A DNA stretch of 64,000 bases from an uncultured Clostridia bacterium (GCA_947038565.1 CAMQWP010000007.1:46181-110180), one strand, 5' to 3'. Shown: positions 8,390 through 17,065, counted from the first letter of the stretch. A program made the numbers and translations. The notes: a model not told the origin generated them from the letters alone.

Positions 8390-9094
8390 TTATATCTGTT
8401 TAGCTATTTCCTTTTTCATTTTTGATATTACTTTTTTCTCGATCCTTGATATGTATGATTGCGATATCCCCATGATATCAGCTATCTCTTTTTGAGTACG
8501 TTTTTGCGTTCCAAGTATGCCAAACCTCATTTTTATAATTTGGCTTTCTCTCTCAGGCAGTTTATTTGTAGCATTCTTGATAACTTCTACTTCTACTGAT
8601 TTTTCAACATCACAAAACACCGTATTTGGATCAGTACCAAGTATGTCTGACAATAGTAGAGAATTACCTTCCCAGTCGACTTTCAACGGCTCATCAATGG
8701 ATATATTACCTTTGTATTTTTGCGACTTTCTAAGATACATAAGTATTTCATTTTCTATACATCTCGCGGAATACGTAGCTAGCTTTATTTGCTTTGTCAT
8801 GTCGTACGAATTCACAGCCTTTATAAGCCCGATAGTTCCTACTGATATAAGATCTTCTATATCCATATTAGTGTTCTCGAACTTTTTTGCGATGTATACG
8901 ACAAGCCTTAGATTATGCTCGATAAGTACATTTCTAGCCTCTACATCTCCCTCTGACATCTTCTCTATCATAGTCCTTTCCATGTCTGAGTCTAGTGGAG
9001 TAGGCAATGTATCATTACCACCAATATAATTAACTTCGCCACTGCTTTCATACCCGAGTAATTGCTTTAAATACTTTATAAATCTATGTAACAT
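8390..9094 (-). CDS. sigE: RNA polymerase sporulation sigma factor SigE (pro-form)
   Basis: Sigma-E runs early mother-cell gene expression. The first 25 or so residues (MLHRFIKYLKQLLGYESSGE) are the membrane-associated pro-sequence expected of pro-SigE, which SpoIIGA cleaves. Region 2 (HNLRLVVYIAKKF, DLISVGTIGLIKAVNSYD, LATYSARCIENEILMYLRKS) and region 4 (RTQKEIADIMGISQSYISRIEKK) follow. AGGAG lies 7 bases before the ATG at 9094; a start at 9142 would sit inside spoIIGA and lacks support. The gene begins 11 bases after the spoIIGA stop, so the two are one operon, as in Bacillus. Confidence 0.96.
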   Translation of the reverse strand: MLHRFIKYLKQLLGYESSGEVNYIGGNDTLPTPLDSDMERTMIEKMSEGDVEARNVLIEHNLRLVVYIAKKFENTNMDIEDLISVGTIGLIKAVNSYDMTKQIKLATYSARCIENEILMYLRKSQKYKGNISIDEPLKVDWEGNSLLLSDILGTDPNTVFCDVEKSVEVEVIKNATNKLPERESQIIKMRFGILGTQKRTQKEIADIMGISQSYISRIEKKVISKMKKEIAKQI

Positions 9095-9104
9095 GATTAT
9101 CTCC

Positions 9105-9860
9105 TTAATATGTGTCGTTATGCAATAAAACTTTATATCCATTAGTTAATTGATTGAATATACAGTACACGCTATCATATTGCCTATTCTCAATCATAAG
9201 TTTACTTAGTTTGTAGACATCTTTTTTTAGTTTGCCCGCTAGCGTTCCTATCTCAATACTTCCTACCGATTTAGAGTCATGTTTTAGTGACTCATCTATC
9301 ACAATTACAGGGTAAATACCTCTATAATACATCGTGTTACCGCTATCATAATATGCCTTTTCTTTGATAATTTTCATATTTGTACTTATTATTACTTTCT
9401 TCACATTGCTCTCCTTGACTTTGTTTTTTATTATTAAATTTAATATTACCCTGCTCATCACTATTATCAATACAAATAGAGTTGCACCAAGACCGATATT
9501 AATATTATTAGGATTAGACAAAACTTCTTCTAGCGGTTGCCACATATTCATAATGCCGATCATTAATCCTCCGAAACCGAACGCATAACCAATGAATACA
9601 CTACAAACTGTCAAATATTTCTTAATTGATCCAGGATTTGCTATTATAACACACATTATAAGTGCTACTAATATTTTTATAACTATATCACCAGCAAACT
9701 GCATTAACGGACTAAATAATGCATAAATACTTCCAAGTACACTACCAATAAACAATCTCCACCATACTATTTTACGCCTTAAACTTAGCAGTGTTATATA
9801 CGCAATGAGGATATCAATAGCGATATTATTAATAAGCACGCTTTCTATATATATAATCAT
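9105..9860 (-). CDS. spoIIGA: Sporulation sigma-E factor-processing peptidase SpoIIGA
   Basis: 251 residues. SpoIIGA is a membrane aspartic protease of the mother cell that removes the SigE pro-sequence. Five hydrophobic helices fill residues 5-155 (IIYIESVLINNIAIDILIAY, WWRLFIGSVLGSIYALFSP and so on). The cytoplasmic part carries the catalytic motif DSGN in YYDSGNTMYYRG, about residue 172. The protein is somewhat shorter than Bacillus SpoIIGA (about 310). The ATG has no Shine-Dalgarno sequence and lies 6 bases after a TATAAT, so a leaderless transcript is possible. A Spo0A-type box lies 54 bases upstream. Context with sigE makes the call firm. Confidence 0.92.
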   Translation of the reverse strand: MIIYIESVLINNIAIDILIAYITLLSLRRKIVWWRLFIGSVLGSIYALFSPLMQFAGDIVIKILVALIMCVIIANPGSIKKYLTVCSVFIGYAFGFGGLMIGIMNMWQPLEEVLSNPNNINIGLGATLFVLIIVMSRVILNLIIKNKVKESNVKKVIISTNMKIIKEKAYYDSGNTMYYRGIYPVIVIDESLKHDSKSVGSIEIGTLAGKLKKDVYKLSKLMIENRQYDSVYCIFNQLTNGYKVLLHNDTY

Positions 9861-9866
9861 AATAAT

Positions 9867-9929
9867 ATTATAGCTAGTTATACATAATATACATTGCTAT
9901 TATGTCATTTAAATGTCGAATGTTGACAA
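9867..9929 (-). promoter_or_regulatory. Putative Spo0A-controlled promoter of spoIIGA
   Basis: A perfect 0A box TGTCGAA reads on the plus strand at 9914-9920, next to a near match in the other orientation (TTGTCAAC, 9922-9929 complement). A TATAAT on the minus strand lies at 9867-9872. In Bacillus, spoIIG is activated by Spo0A at boxes upstream of a promoter with a poor -35, and the layout here is similar. The 0A match is seen; the rest is inference. Confidence 0.55.
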
Positions 9930-10063
9930 GTATGAATATTATGATTTTACAGATATGCATAATGACAACTAAAAATAATAGCGAATAATTGAGTCATTTG
10001 TCATCACACCATGCTTGTCTATGCTCATATAATATACTATGCATTCGCCATGGCAAATATACC

Positions 10064-10103
10064 CAAAAATAAAAATAGCCTACGTTATCTAACGTAAGCT
10101 ATT
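10064..10103 (-). terminator. Terminator after the acetyltransferase gene
   Basis: A 13-bp stem (AATAGCTTACGTT with AACGTAGGCTATT on the minus strand, one G-U) with a 4-base loop runs into TTTTATTTTT. It lies 18 bases past the stop at 10121. Confidence 0.85.
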
Positions 10104-10120
10104 ATTTTATATATATTTGA

Positions 10121-10738
10121 TTATTTCATTATCTTAACAACCTCAGGCACAAGCATATCTTTGAAGTAATATTTCTTATCTCTCTCACCGACAGCTCGCA
10201 TTACTCTGCATGGATTACCACAAGCAACTACACCGCTAGGGATGTCTTTAGTAACTACCGATCCAGCACCGATAACAGTATTATCACCGATAGTCACGCC
10301 AGGCATGACCACAGTATTCGCACCAATCCAAACATTATTACCAATCACAACAGGCATAGCAAATTGCCCGTATGCACTTCTAAGATCAGGATCTAACGGG
10401 TGTCCAGCTGTAGCAATAACTACATTTGGTGCTAGCATACAATTATCGCCGATAAAGATCTCATTATCATCTACTAGTGTTAAATTAAAATTAGCATAAC
10501 AATTTTTACCCCAATGAGTATTAAAGCCCCAATTAGCACGGAAAGGTAACTCGATATACAAACCTTCACCTGCGTCCTCAAAAAACTCTTTAATTAGTAA
10601 ATTTCTCTTCTCAAAATTACTAGGTCTGGTATTGTTTATATCAAATAATAAGTCCATACGCTTTGACTGCTCTTGCACGAACTCAGGATCATCGCAAATA
10701 TACAAATCCGTAGTTCTTAATTTTTCTTTTAAATTCAT
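10121..10738 (-). CDS. Sugar O-acetyltransferase (maltose/galactoside type)
   Basis: 205 residues of the left-handed beta-helix acetyltransferase family, which moves acetyl from acetyl-CoA to a sugar hydroxyl. The N-terminal helical cap (LYICDDPEFVQEQSKRM) is typical of Maa/LacA enzymes. The catalytic His lies in ATAGHPLDP, and hexapeptide repeats run through VVIGNNVWIGANTVVMPG and IGDNTVIGAGSVVTKDIP. AGGTG just upstream favours the ATG at 10738 over an in-frame GTG at 10744. It is monocistronic with its own terminator. The sugar substrate cannot be named; such enzymes often detoxify excess sugars. Confidence 0.88.
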   Translation of the reverse strand: MNLKEKLRTTDLYICDDPEFVQEQSKRMDLLFDINNTRPSNFEKRNLLIKEFFEDAGEGLYIELPFRANWGFNTHWGKNCYANFNLTLVDDNEIFIGDNCMLAPNVVIATAGHPLDPDLRSAYGQFAMPVVIGNNVWIGANTVVMPGVTIGDNTVIGAGSVVTKDIPSGVVACGNPCRVMRAVGERDKKYYFKDMLVPEVVKIMK

Positions 10739-10936
10739 AAGCACCTCACTTAAATGTTGTTTTAATAATTATAGCACAATGCATGCAGATATGCAATACT
10801 AAATCTAATACTTATCATAAGCAAGTTGCGATAGACATTAGATTTCGTCTGCGACTTTTTTTATCAGTACTTACTATTAAACATATTAATATTGAAATCT
10901 CAAATACTATTCAATGCTTAATATTATTGAATTAAG

Positions 10937-10970
10937 CAAAAAAAATGAACGATGTTGTTACATCGTTCAT
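10937..10970 (-). terminator. Terminator after rplS
   Basis: A perfect 10-bp stem (ATGAACGATG / CATCGTTCAT) with a 6-base loop is followed by eight Ts on the minus strand. It lies 11 bases past the rplS stop. Confidence 0.92.
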
Positions 10971-10981
10971 AATTATTATAA

Positions 10982-11323
10982 TTATCTAACCTCTTTAAGT
11001 TTTGCAGCTTTACCAATTCTTCCACGTAAGAAGTATAATTTAGCTCTTCTAACTTTACCGTGACGGATTACGTCGATATGGTCAATCTTAGGTGAGTGGA
11101 ATGGGAATACACGCTCAACACCGATACCAAAAGATAAACGACGAACAGTGAAAGTTTCACGAACACCACCATTTCTCAAAGCGATTACAACGCCCTCAAA
11201 ACCCTGGATTCTCTCACGAGTACCCTCTTTAATTTTAACCCATACTTTTACAGTATCACCGATTTTAACGACTGGTAGATCAGTTCTTAGATTCTCTTTC
11301 TCAATAATATCTATTAAATTCAT
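10982..11323 (-). CDS. rplS: 50S ribosomal protein L19
   Basis: 113 residues, normal for bL19, which sits at the 30S-50S interface. Recognisable segments include [49 protein letters not shown] and [23 protein letters not shown] precedes the ATG. In most Firmicutes rplS follows trmD directly; here it lies downstream of yraN, as a separate unit with its own leader and terminator. Confidence 0.97.
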   Translation of the reverse strand: MNLIDIIEKENLRTDLPVVKIGDTVKVWVKIKEGTRERIQGFEGVVIALRNGGVRETFTVRRLSFGIGVERVFPFHSPKIDHIDVIRHGKVRRAKLYFLRGRIGKAAKLKEVR

Positions 11324-11329
11324 TTGACT

Positions 11330-11390
11330 TTACCTCCTATAGCGAGATGTTCATATTCTTAGAGGAACACCCGAAGTCCTTAATATATTA
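11330..11390 (-). ncRNA. Possible L19 leader (autoregulatory 5' UTR)
   Basis: Just upstream of rplS the minus strand reads AGGACTTCGGGTGTTCCT, a short hairpin (AGGAC with GTTCCT, one bulge), followed by the ribosome site. Low-GC Gram-positives carry an L19 leader RNA in this place. I recognise position and a stem only; a covariance-model search for the Rfam L19 leader would decide. Confidence 0.4.
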
Positions 11391-11486
11391 TCATACTTTT
11401 ATAATTATTACAACTATTTTAAAGCACTTTTTTTGATTTTTATCATTTTTTTTCATAGTAAAAAGCATGTAGAGTATATTTTAACA

Positions 11487-11867
11487 TTAATTAGCCCAAA
11501 AAGCATTTTCAACATGCTCTATATCAGTGCCAGTTACGCCTATTACATCAAACCTTATATCTCTTCCATAAAGTGATTTTCTAGCTATGTACGCTCTTGC
11601 ACACTTGATGATTTGTTTTGCTTTTGCGGTTGTTACAGCCTCTATCGCACTGCCAAACTTATTAGTAGCACGAGTTTTAACTTCGACAAACACAATATAG
11701 CTACCATCAATAGCAATTATATCCAGCTCTCCGCCTGCAATATTCACATTACGCGCGACAACATTATACCCTAATTTAACAAGGTAATTACATGCTAATT
11801 CTTCGCCTTTTTGACCAGTAACTTTATTAAACATTTCAGACCCACTATTTGCAAATTTATCAATCAT
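11487..11867 (-). CDS. yraN: YraN family protein (UPF0102)
   Basis: 126 residues. The UPF0102/YraN family has a restriction-endonuclease-like fold; its cellular role is unsettled. The core motif GELDIIAIDGSYIVFVEVKTR (with D and ExK) is intact, preceded by GQKGEELACNYLVKLGYNVVARN. Family proteins usually start close to the GQKGE motif, so the true start may be the internal Met at 11834; no ribosome site decides. yraN next to rnhB is a widespread gene neighbourhood. Confidence 0.88.
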   Translation of the reverse strand: MIDKFANSGSEMFNKVTGQKGEELACNYLVKLGYNVVARNVNIAGGELDIIAIDGSYIVFVEVKTRATNKFGSAIEAVTTAKAKQIIKCARAYIARKSLYGRDIRFDVIGVTGTDIEHVENAFWAN

Positions 11868-11963
11868 ATATCAGTTATTAGACAATTTGTTTGTGAAAAC
11901 ATCAAATCTAAAGCAAAAATAACTTATATCGAACACCTAACCATATCTATAAGCATGCTTTAT

Positions 11964-12578
11964 TTATATAAATTTCTTTATAAATGATAATCTATGTATA
12001 GGACACTTTCCGCTTGCACGAATAGCGTCAATATGCAACTTTGTGCCATATCCTTTATGCTTTTCAAAGCCATATTCAGGATACTCTATAGCATAATCAC
12101 ACATCTGTCTATCACGATAAACTTTTGCAATAATACTAGCTGCACCGATAGTATAACTTAACGCATCACCCTTTATAAGAGGCTTTGTAGGCATATCAAG
12201 GTCTAACTCAACTGCGTCTATAAGCACTACATCAGGCGTGATTTCCAAACCTTCTATAGCCATTTTCATACACTTTTTTGTTGCATTAAGTATATTAAGT
12301 TCGTCTATTTCCTGAGGAGAAACCTCACAAATACAATAACTAATAGCCTTATCTATTATCTGTGAATATAAAGCATCACGTTTCTTTTCTGATACTTTTT
12401 TACTATCATCAACACCTATAATTATATCATCTAAAGGCATAATAACTGCAGCACATACTACCGAGCCAGCTAGAGGTCCACGACCTACTTCATCAACACC
12501 AGCGATATACTTATATCCTTTTGAAACAAGCTCATTTTCATACTTTAGCTTATCTACAAATACTTTTTCTTTAGTCAT
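11964..12578 (-). CDS. rnhB: Ribonuclease HII
   Basis: 204 residues. RNase HII removes ribonucleotides and RNA primers from DNA. The catalytic motif AGVDEVGRGPLAG is at about residues 25-37, with VDDSKKVSEKKR and KVYRDRQMCDYA supplying the other acidic and basic residues. It overlaps the end of rbgA by 8 bases, so the two are coupled. The window also has RNase HI (rnhA at 18.2 kb). Confidence 0.95.
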   Translation of the reverse strand: MTKEKVFVDKLKYENELVSKGYKYIAGVDEVGRGPLAGSVVCAAVIMPLDDIIIGVDDSKKVSEKKRDALYSQIIDKAISYCICEVSPQEIDELNILNATKKCMKMAIEGLEITPDVVLIDAVELDLDMPTKPLIKGDALSYTIGAASIIAKVYRDRQMCDYAIEYPEYGFEKHKGYGTKLHIDAIRASGKCPIHRLSFIKKFI

Positions 12579-13413
12579 TAGGATGCTCCAACATTATATT
12601 GCCATATTTTTGTTTTCTGAAATCATCAAGCACAGCTTTACATAATCTATCTACGTCGAAAGCACCGCCCCTTAATAAAAAGCCACGTTTTTTCGCCATT
12701 AGATCTAGTAATTCATGTATATCTTCAGGTACTTCATCAAGCTTGTATCTCTCTTTTAAAGCGTCAAAATGATTAGCTTTTAAGTAGTTTATTAGCTCAA
12801 TAGCAAGCTCTTGAATGTTCAAAATATCCTCATTAATACTGCCGACAAACGCTAAATGTAATGCGTGAGTTTGGTTTTCAAACGACGGCCATAATGTACC
12901 TGGAGTATCAAGCAACTCAATACCAGTAGCAAGATTTACCCACTGCTTACCTCGAGTAACGCCCGGTCTATCTCCAGTAATAGTACGTTTAGAACCGCAT
13001 AAACTATTAACCAAAGTAGATTTTCCACTATTAGGAATACCTACGACCATCGCTCTAATACTACGATTAGCACCTTTAGCTTGATATCTTTTTATCATTT
13101 CTTGATTTATCTTACGAAGTCCATCTACAACTTTAGAAGTCCTTCCGCTAGCACTATTAGTAACTATTACAGTCTTTTGCTCGTCGCGGAATTGCTCTAA
13201 CCAACGATTTAAATCGGCTCTATCTACTAGATCAGCTTTATTAAGCACATACAATATAGGCTTAGTGCCTGCTAGTTTATTAAGTGACGGGTTAAATGAC
13301 GCACCTACCGCCCTTGCATCCAAAACATATATCAAGCAATCTACCATCTTGATATTATCTTCCATCATTCTAATTGCTTTAGTCATATGACCAGGGAACC
13401 ATTGTATTAACAT
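12571..13413 (-). CDS. rbgA: Ribosome biogenesis GTPase RbgA (YlqF)
   Basis: 280 residues. RbgA is a circularly permuted GTPase needed late in 50S assembly. The permuted order is seen: QWFPGHMTKA at the N-terminus, G4 NKADLVD (about 58-64), G1 GIPNSGKSTLVNSL (about 124-137), then G3 DTPGTLWP (about 171-178). The C-terminal helical domain (KRGFLLRGGAFDVDRLCKAVL) is present. It overlaps trmD by 7 bases. It normally follows rplS; here rplS is displaced. Confidence 0.95.
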   Translation of the reverse strand: MLIQWFPGHMTKAIRMMEDNIKMVDCLIYVLDARAVGASFNPSLNKLAGTKPILYVLNKADLVDRADLNRWLEQFRDEQKTVIVTNSASGRTSKVVDGLRKINQEMIKRYQAKGANRSIRAMVVGIPNSGKSTLVNSLCGSKRTITGDRPGVTRGKQWVNLATGIELLDTPGTLWPSFENQTHALHLAFVGSINEDILNIQELAIELINYLKANHFDALKERYKLDEVPEDIHELLDLMAKKRGFLLRGGAFDVDRLCKAVLDDFRKQKYGNIMLEHPND

Positions 13414-14087
13414 TTGTCCTCCTTGATTAGATCAGGTCTGCGTTTTTTAGTCACTTCAACCTGCTGTGCATGTCTCCACTTTGAGATATTTTGATGATTA
13501 CCCGATAGTAATACATCTGGCACGGACATACCATTATATGTCTGAGGTCTTGTATACTGAGGATATTCCAAAAGGCCATTACTAAAACTTTCCTCTGACG
13601 TAGACTCACTACTACCTAAAACACCGTCAACGTACCTAGCAACAGCATTAATCGCGACCATACAAGCAAGCTCACCGCCAGTAAGTACATAATCACCAAT
13701 AGATAATTCCATATCAATTTCGCTGTCGATAACACGTTGATCAATGCCTTCATAATGACCACATAAAAACAATAAGTTATCCTCTCCAGCAAGATCTAAA
13801 ACCACCTTTTGAGATAGCGTAACACCTTTAGGAGATAAAAATATCCTCTTGCATTTTCTATCGGGATCAACGCTTTTAATCGCGTCGAAAATAGGCTGAG
13901 GGGTCATCACCATGCCAGCACCACCACCGAAAGGATAGTCATCACACTTGTGATGCTTATCAGTGCTAAATTCTCTAATATCAGTTGCGTTTAGTGAAAA
14001 CTTACCGCAATCTAGTGCCTTACCTATGACGCCTGATTTCATGCAATCAAACATGTCAGGAAATAATGTCAAAACCTCAATCTTCAT
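13407..14087 (-). CDS. trmD: tRNA (guanine37-N1)-methyltransferase
   Basis: 226 residues. TrmD methylates G37 of tRNAs to prevent frameshifting. The trefoil-knot SAM site is intact: LSPKGVTLSQ, LFLCGHYEGIDQRVI and ELSIGDYVLTGGELA. LEYPQYTRPQTYNG and SGNHQNISKWR are the usual C-terminal signatures. It overlaps rimM by 11 bases, as in most Firmicutes. Confidence 0.97.
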   Translation of the reverse strand: MKIEVLTLFPDMFDCMKSGVIGKALDCGKFSLNATDIREFSTDKHHKCDDYPFGGGAGMVMTPQPIFDAIKSVDPDRKCKRIFLSPKGVTLSQKVVLDLAGEDNLLFLCGHYEGIDQRVIDSEIDMELSIGDYVLTGGELACMVAINAVARYVDGVLGSSESTSEESFSNGLLEYPQYTRPQTYNGMSVPDVLLSGNHQNISKWRHAQQVEVTKKRRPDLIKEDKC

Positions 14088-14589
14088 ATACTACTATCTG
14101 CTCCAATACTTCTGCATTAAGTTCTATTAATTTTTTGTCAATATCTATATTATCTAGAACTTTATTAAGTGCTGGGAACATAAATGAACTATGATCACCA
14201 TCACCTTTTACATAATACACGTCAGCACTTCCATTCTGAAAAATTTCAGTAAGCACACCGCGAACCTTGCCTCCTACAGTAACACTGCAACCAACAAGAT
14301 CAATAATCAAATATCTACCCTTAGGAAGTGAAGGCATTACCAACCTCTCGCAAGTAACAACTTGACCACGTAAAAGGTCTGCAGTATTGCGATCATCAAC
14401 GCCTTTCAGCTTGAAAAATACACCATTAGTCAAGTTCTTAACTGTCTCAACTTCATAACTTACGTCACCAAGTTTGACTAAAGTAAGATTTTGATACAAC
14501 TCTTTCTCGTCAGTCATCAAAGTGATCTTAACTTCACCTTTTATGCCTTGTGCCTTTGTGATTTTACCGATAGTAATGATATTATCCAT
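14077..14589 (-). CDS. rimM: Ribosome maturation factor RimM
   Basis: 170 residues. RimM assists 30S head assembly. The N-terminal RimM domain begins ITIGKITKAQGIKGEVKI, followed by a C-terminal PRC-barrel from about residue 95 (GRYLIIDLVGCSVTVGGKVRGVLTEI). AGGAGG precedes the ATG. It starts a rimM-trmD-rbgA-rnhB operon with overlapping genes. A terminator separates it from khpA. Confidence 0.95.
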   Translation of the reverse strand: MDNIITIGKITKAQGIKGEVKITLMTDEKELYQNLTLVKLGDVSYEVETVKNLTNGVFFKLKGVDDRNTADLLRGQVVTCERLVMPSLPKGRYLIIDLVGCSVTVGGKVRGVLTEIFQNGSADVYYVKGDGDHSSFMFPALNKVLDNIDIDKKLIELNAEVLEQIVVYED

Positions 14590-14720
14590 GTTTGCACCTC
14601 CTGATTCTATATATAATCACGTCATTTTTAAATAGTAACATAGCCATTATTTTATACTATATTTATACAAAATACTGTATAAGAATATATATTATAATAT
14701 GATTATATTATTCGTCTTGC

Positions 14721-14759
14721 AAAAACAAGAATAACCCCGCCAATGAAAGGTGGGGTTAT
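14721..14759 (-). terminator. Terminator between khpA and rimM
   Basis: On the minus strand ATAACCCCACC pairs with GGCGGGGTTAT (11 bp, one wobble) around a 7-base loop, followed by TCTTGTTTTT. It lies 19 bases past the khpA stop and ends the ylxM-ffh-rpsP-khpA unit. Confidence 0.8.
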
Positions 14760-14777
14760 AAAAGTCATTAAAAAAAA

Positions 14778-15005
14778 TTATCTCTCGTCAATCTCTACAG
14801 TGTATTTAACATTATGTTTCATACCCGCAGATTTTACGATAGAACGAATTGCTTTAGCTATTCTTCCCTGTTTTCCGATTACACGACCTATCTCACATTT
14901 CTCAACAGAGATAGTGATAACATAATTCGTATCATCGACGCTGACATCAACATTAGATGGATCATCAACAAGTTGGTCAACAATAGTCCTAACTAATTCT
15001 AACAT
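14778..15005 (-). CDS. khpA: KH-domain RNA-binding protein KhpA (YlqC)
   Basis: 75 residues, normal size. KhpA is a small single-KH-domain RNA-binding protein that acts with KhpB in Gram-positive cell-elongation control. The KH GXXG loop is GKQG in IGRVIGKQGRIAKAIRSIVK. The ATG overlaps the rpsP stop by one base (TAATG), and rpsP-khpA is a conserved pair. Confidence 0.94.
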   Translation of the reverse strand: MLELVRTIVDQLVDDPSNVDVSVDDTNYVITISVEKCEIGRVIGKQGRIAKAIRSIVKSAGMKHNVKYTVEIDER

Positions 15006-15250
15006 TATTTAATTATACCCTCTTTCTTTAGTAATGCTTTAACAGTATCAGTACATTGAGCACCGCATCCGATCCATTTGTTTGCAAGCTCATGATTGAT
15101 TTTAACTACTGATGGTTGTTTTGTAGGGTCATAGTAACCTATTGACTCGATACATTGACCATCTCTAGCCTTTCTGCTATCTGAAGCTACTATACGATAG
15201 AAAGGCTCGCCCTTTCTTCCCATTCTTGTTAATCTTAATTTAACTGCCAT
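15005..15250 (-). CDS. rpsP: 30S ribosomal protein S16
   Basis: 81 residues. bS16 is recognised by [40 protein letters not shown] and [20 protein letters not shown]. It lies between ffh and khpA, the standard Firmicutes order. GGAGG is present upstream. Confidence 0.97.
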   Translation of the reverse strand: MAVKLRLTRMGRKGEPFYRIVASDSRKARDGQCIESIGYYDPTKQPSVVKINHELANKWIGCGAQCTDTVKALLKKEGIIK

Positions 15251-15336
15251 TTTTATATCCTCCGTTAGTGAAAAAATTATTTGTTATATTATTTATATTT
15301 ATATACATTAATATCTTTTAAGTGAAAAGTCTTTAA

Positions 15337-16662
15337 TTAAAAAGGCATTTTCATACCGCGTCTACCGCCACTTGCCATACGACGCATCATGTCTTTTGTC
15401 TGATCGAACTGTTTCATAAGTGCATTGACTTCTTGAATAGTAGTACCACTACCTTTTGCAATCCTCTTCCTGTGTGAGCTTTTTAGTAACAATGGATTTA
15501 TTCGCTCTTTTGCAGTCATAGACTGTATAATTGCTTTCATCCTTGCTATTTTATTCTCATCCATATCCAAGTTAGCACCTTTTATCTTATTTGAAAGACC
15601 CGGTATCATACTTAGCATGTCTTGCATACTACCCATACTCTTCATCTTCTCGAATTGATCAAGATAATCATTTAGATCAAAAGACTTATCTTTTATCTTC
15701 TTTTGAAGTAGTAACGCATCTTCTTCAGTGATTACGCTTTGAGCTTTCTCTATAAGAGTAAGCACGTCACCCATTCCAAGAATTCTTGACGCCATACGAT
15801 CAGGGTGGAAAGGTTCTATATCGCCCATTTTCTCGCCGATACCACTAAACTTAACTGGCTTACCAGTCACCGCTCTAATAGATAGTGCAGCACCGCCTCT
15901 AGTATCGCCGTCTAACTTAGTTAGAACAACGCCCGTGATATCCAACTGCTGATTAAATGTCTCAGCGACATTAACAGCGTCTTGACCAGTCATACTGTCT
16001 ACTACTAAAAGTATTTCAGTAGGATTTAGAACTTTCTTAATGTTTGATAGCTCGCCCATTAGTTTCTCGTCAATATGAAGTCTACCTGCGGTATCGACTA
16101 TCATTATATCATGACTATTAGAAAGAGCAAACTCTCGAGCAATCTTAACTATCTTGACTGGATCTATCTGACCCGCTTCAAAGACAGGAACGTCTATGCT
16201 CTTACCAACTACTTGCAATTGCTTAATCGCAGCTGGTCTATATATATCGCCTGCCACTAGAAGTGGCTTTTTACCTTGTTTTTTCAGCATATTAGCAAGT
16301 TTACCACACATAGTAGTCTTACCTGCACCCTGAAGTCCACACATCATAATAATAGTAGGTGGTTTGTCTGCGATAACTAGTTTAGAATGCTTTGCACCCA
16401 TAAGTTCTACTAGCTCATCATTTACTACCTTTATTACTTGCTGAGCAGGAGATAAACTTTTTAATACCTCTTCTCCTATAGCCTTTTCACTAACTTTCTT
16501 AATAAAATCCTTAACAACACTGAAGTTTACATCAGCTTCAAGTAGTGCGATACGCACTTCTCTCATAGCACCTTTTACTTCAAGTTCAGTAAGTTGGCCT
16601 TTATTTTTAAGTTTAGAAAATATATGTCCTAGCTTATCGCTTAGATTATTAAATGTCGCCAT
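15337..16662 (-). CDS. ffh: Signal recognition particle protein Ffh (SRP54)
   Basis: 441 residues. Ffh binds 4.5S RNA and signal sequences and delivers nascent membrane proteins to FtsY. An N domain, a G domain with CGLQGAGKTTMCGKLA (about residues 107-122), DTAGRLHID and TKLDGDTRGGAALS, and a methionine-rich M domain ending RRMASGGRRGMKMPF are all present. It overlaps ylxM by 14 bases, which signals coupling. Confidence 0.97.
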   Translation of the reverse strand: MATFNNLSDKLGHIFSKLKNKGQLTELEVKGAMREVRIALLEADVNFSVVKDFIKKVSEKAIGEEVLKSLSPAQQVIKVVNDELVELMGAKHSKLVIADKPPTIIMMCGLQGAGKTTMCGKLANMLKKQGKKPLLVAGDIYRPAAIKQLQVVGKSIDVPVFEAGQIDPVKIVKIAREFALSNSHDIMIVDTAGRLHIDEKLMGELSNIKKVLNPTEILLVVDSMTGQDAVNVAETFNQQLDITGVVLTKLDGDTRGGAALSIRAVTGKPVKFSGIGEKMGDIEPFHPDRMASRILGMGDVLTLIEKAQSVITEEDALLLQKKIKDKSFDLNDYLDQFEKMKSMGSMQDMLSMIPGLSNKIKGANLDMDENKIARMKAIIQSMTAKERINPLLLKSSHRKRIAKGSGTTIQEVNALMKQFDQTKDMMRRMASGGRRGMKMPF

Positions 16663-16996
16663 TATTCCCCTCCATTAGCGTCTTTAAACTATCTAGCTCG
16701 GTCTTGATAACAGATGTATCTCCGCCTAGCTTGTACTCGATAGTGCGTATAGCACTTTGCAACTCCTTGTCTTTGTGATAAAGTCCAAGAGTATCTTCAT
16801 ACTTTGTCAAAAGCTGTTCAGCTCGCTTTATGCTGTCCCTGACTGCTTGACGAGAAATGTCAAACTGTTCAGCAATCTCAAAAAGAGATATATCGCAGTC
16901 ATAATAGAGTTTTATCATATCGCACTGATGAGCAGTAAGTAGCATGCCGTAATAGTCATTATATCTAGCCATATATAGCATATCTGATTTAGCCAC
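16649..16996 (-). CDS. ylxM: YlxM-family helix-turn-helix protein (SRP-associated)
   Basis: 115 residues. YlxM is a sigma-region-4-like HTH protein encoded next to ffh; in streptococci it modulates SRP. The HTH is CDISLFEIAEQFDISRQAVRDSIKRAE. The start is GTG at 16996, with GGAGG 5 bases before it. It is the first gene of the ylxM-ffh-rpsP-khpA operon, with a clear promoter upstream. Confidence 0.93.
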   Translation of the reverse strand: MAKSDMLYMARYNDYYGMLLTAHQCDMIKLYYDCDISLFEIAEQFDISRQAVRDSIKRAEQLLTKYEDTLGLYHKDKELQSAIRTIEYKLGGDTSVIKTELDSLKTLMEGNNGDI

Positions 16997-17012
16997 GTTG
17001 TCCTCCAGTACT

Positions 17013-17032
17013 GTAAAGGCGTTAACCTTTAC
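17013..17032 (-). promoter_or_regulatory. Dyad at the predicted ylxM transcription start
   Basis: GTAAAGG and CCTTTAC form a perfect 7-bp inverted repeat with a 6-base centre. It spans the predicted +1 and the first bases of the mRNA, so it could be an operator or a 5' stabilising hairpin. Confidence 0.4.
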
Positions 17033-17036
17033 ACCG

Positions 17037-17065
17037 ATTATAATACAACTTCATTATAAAGTCAA
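17037..17065 (-). promoter_or_regulatory. Sigma-A promoter of the ylxM-ffh-rpsP-khpA operon
   Basis: On the minus strand TTGACT, 17 bases, TATAAT. The predicted start lies near 17030, about 35 bases before the ylxM GTG. Confidence 0.8.

Noticed and set aside
11944..11965. AAGCATGCTT palindrome near the rnhB stop
   Set aside because: A short AT-rich palindrome without a T-run or repeat elsewhere; likely chance.
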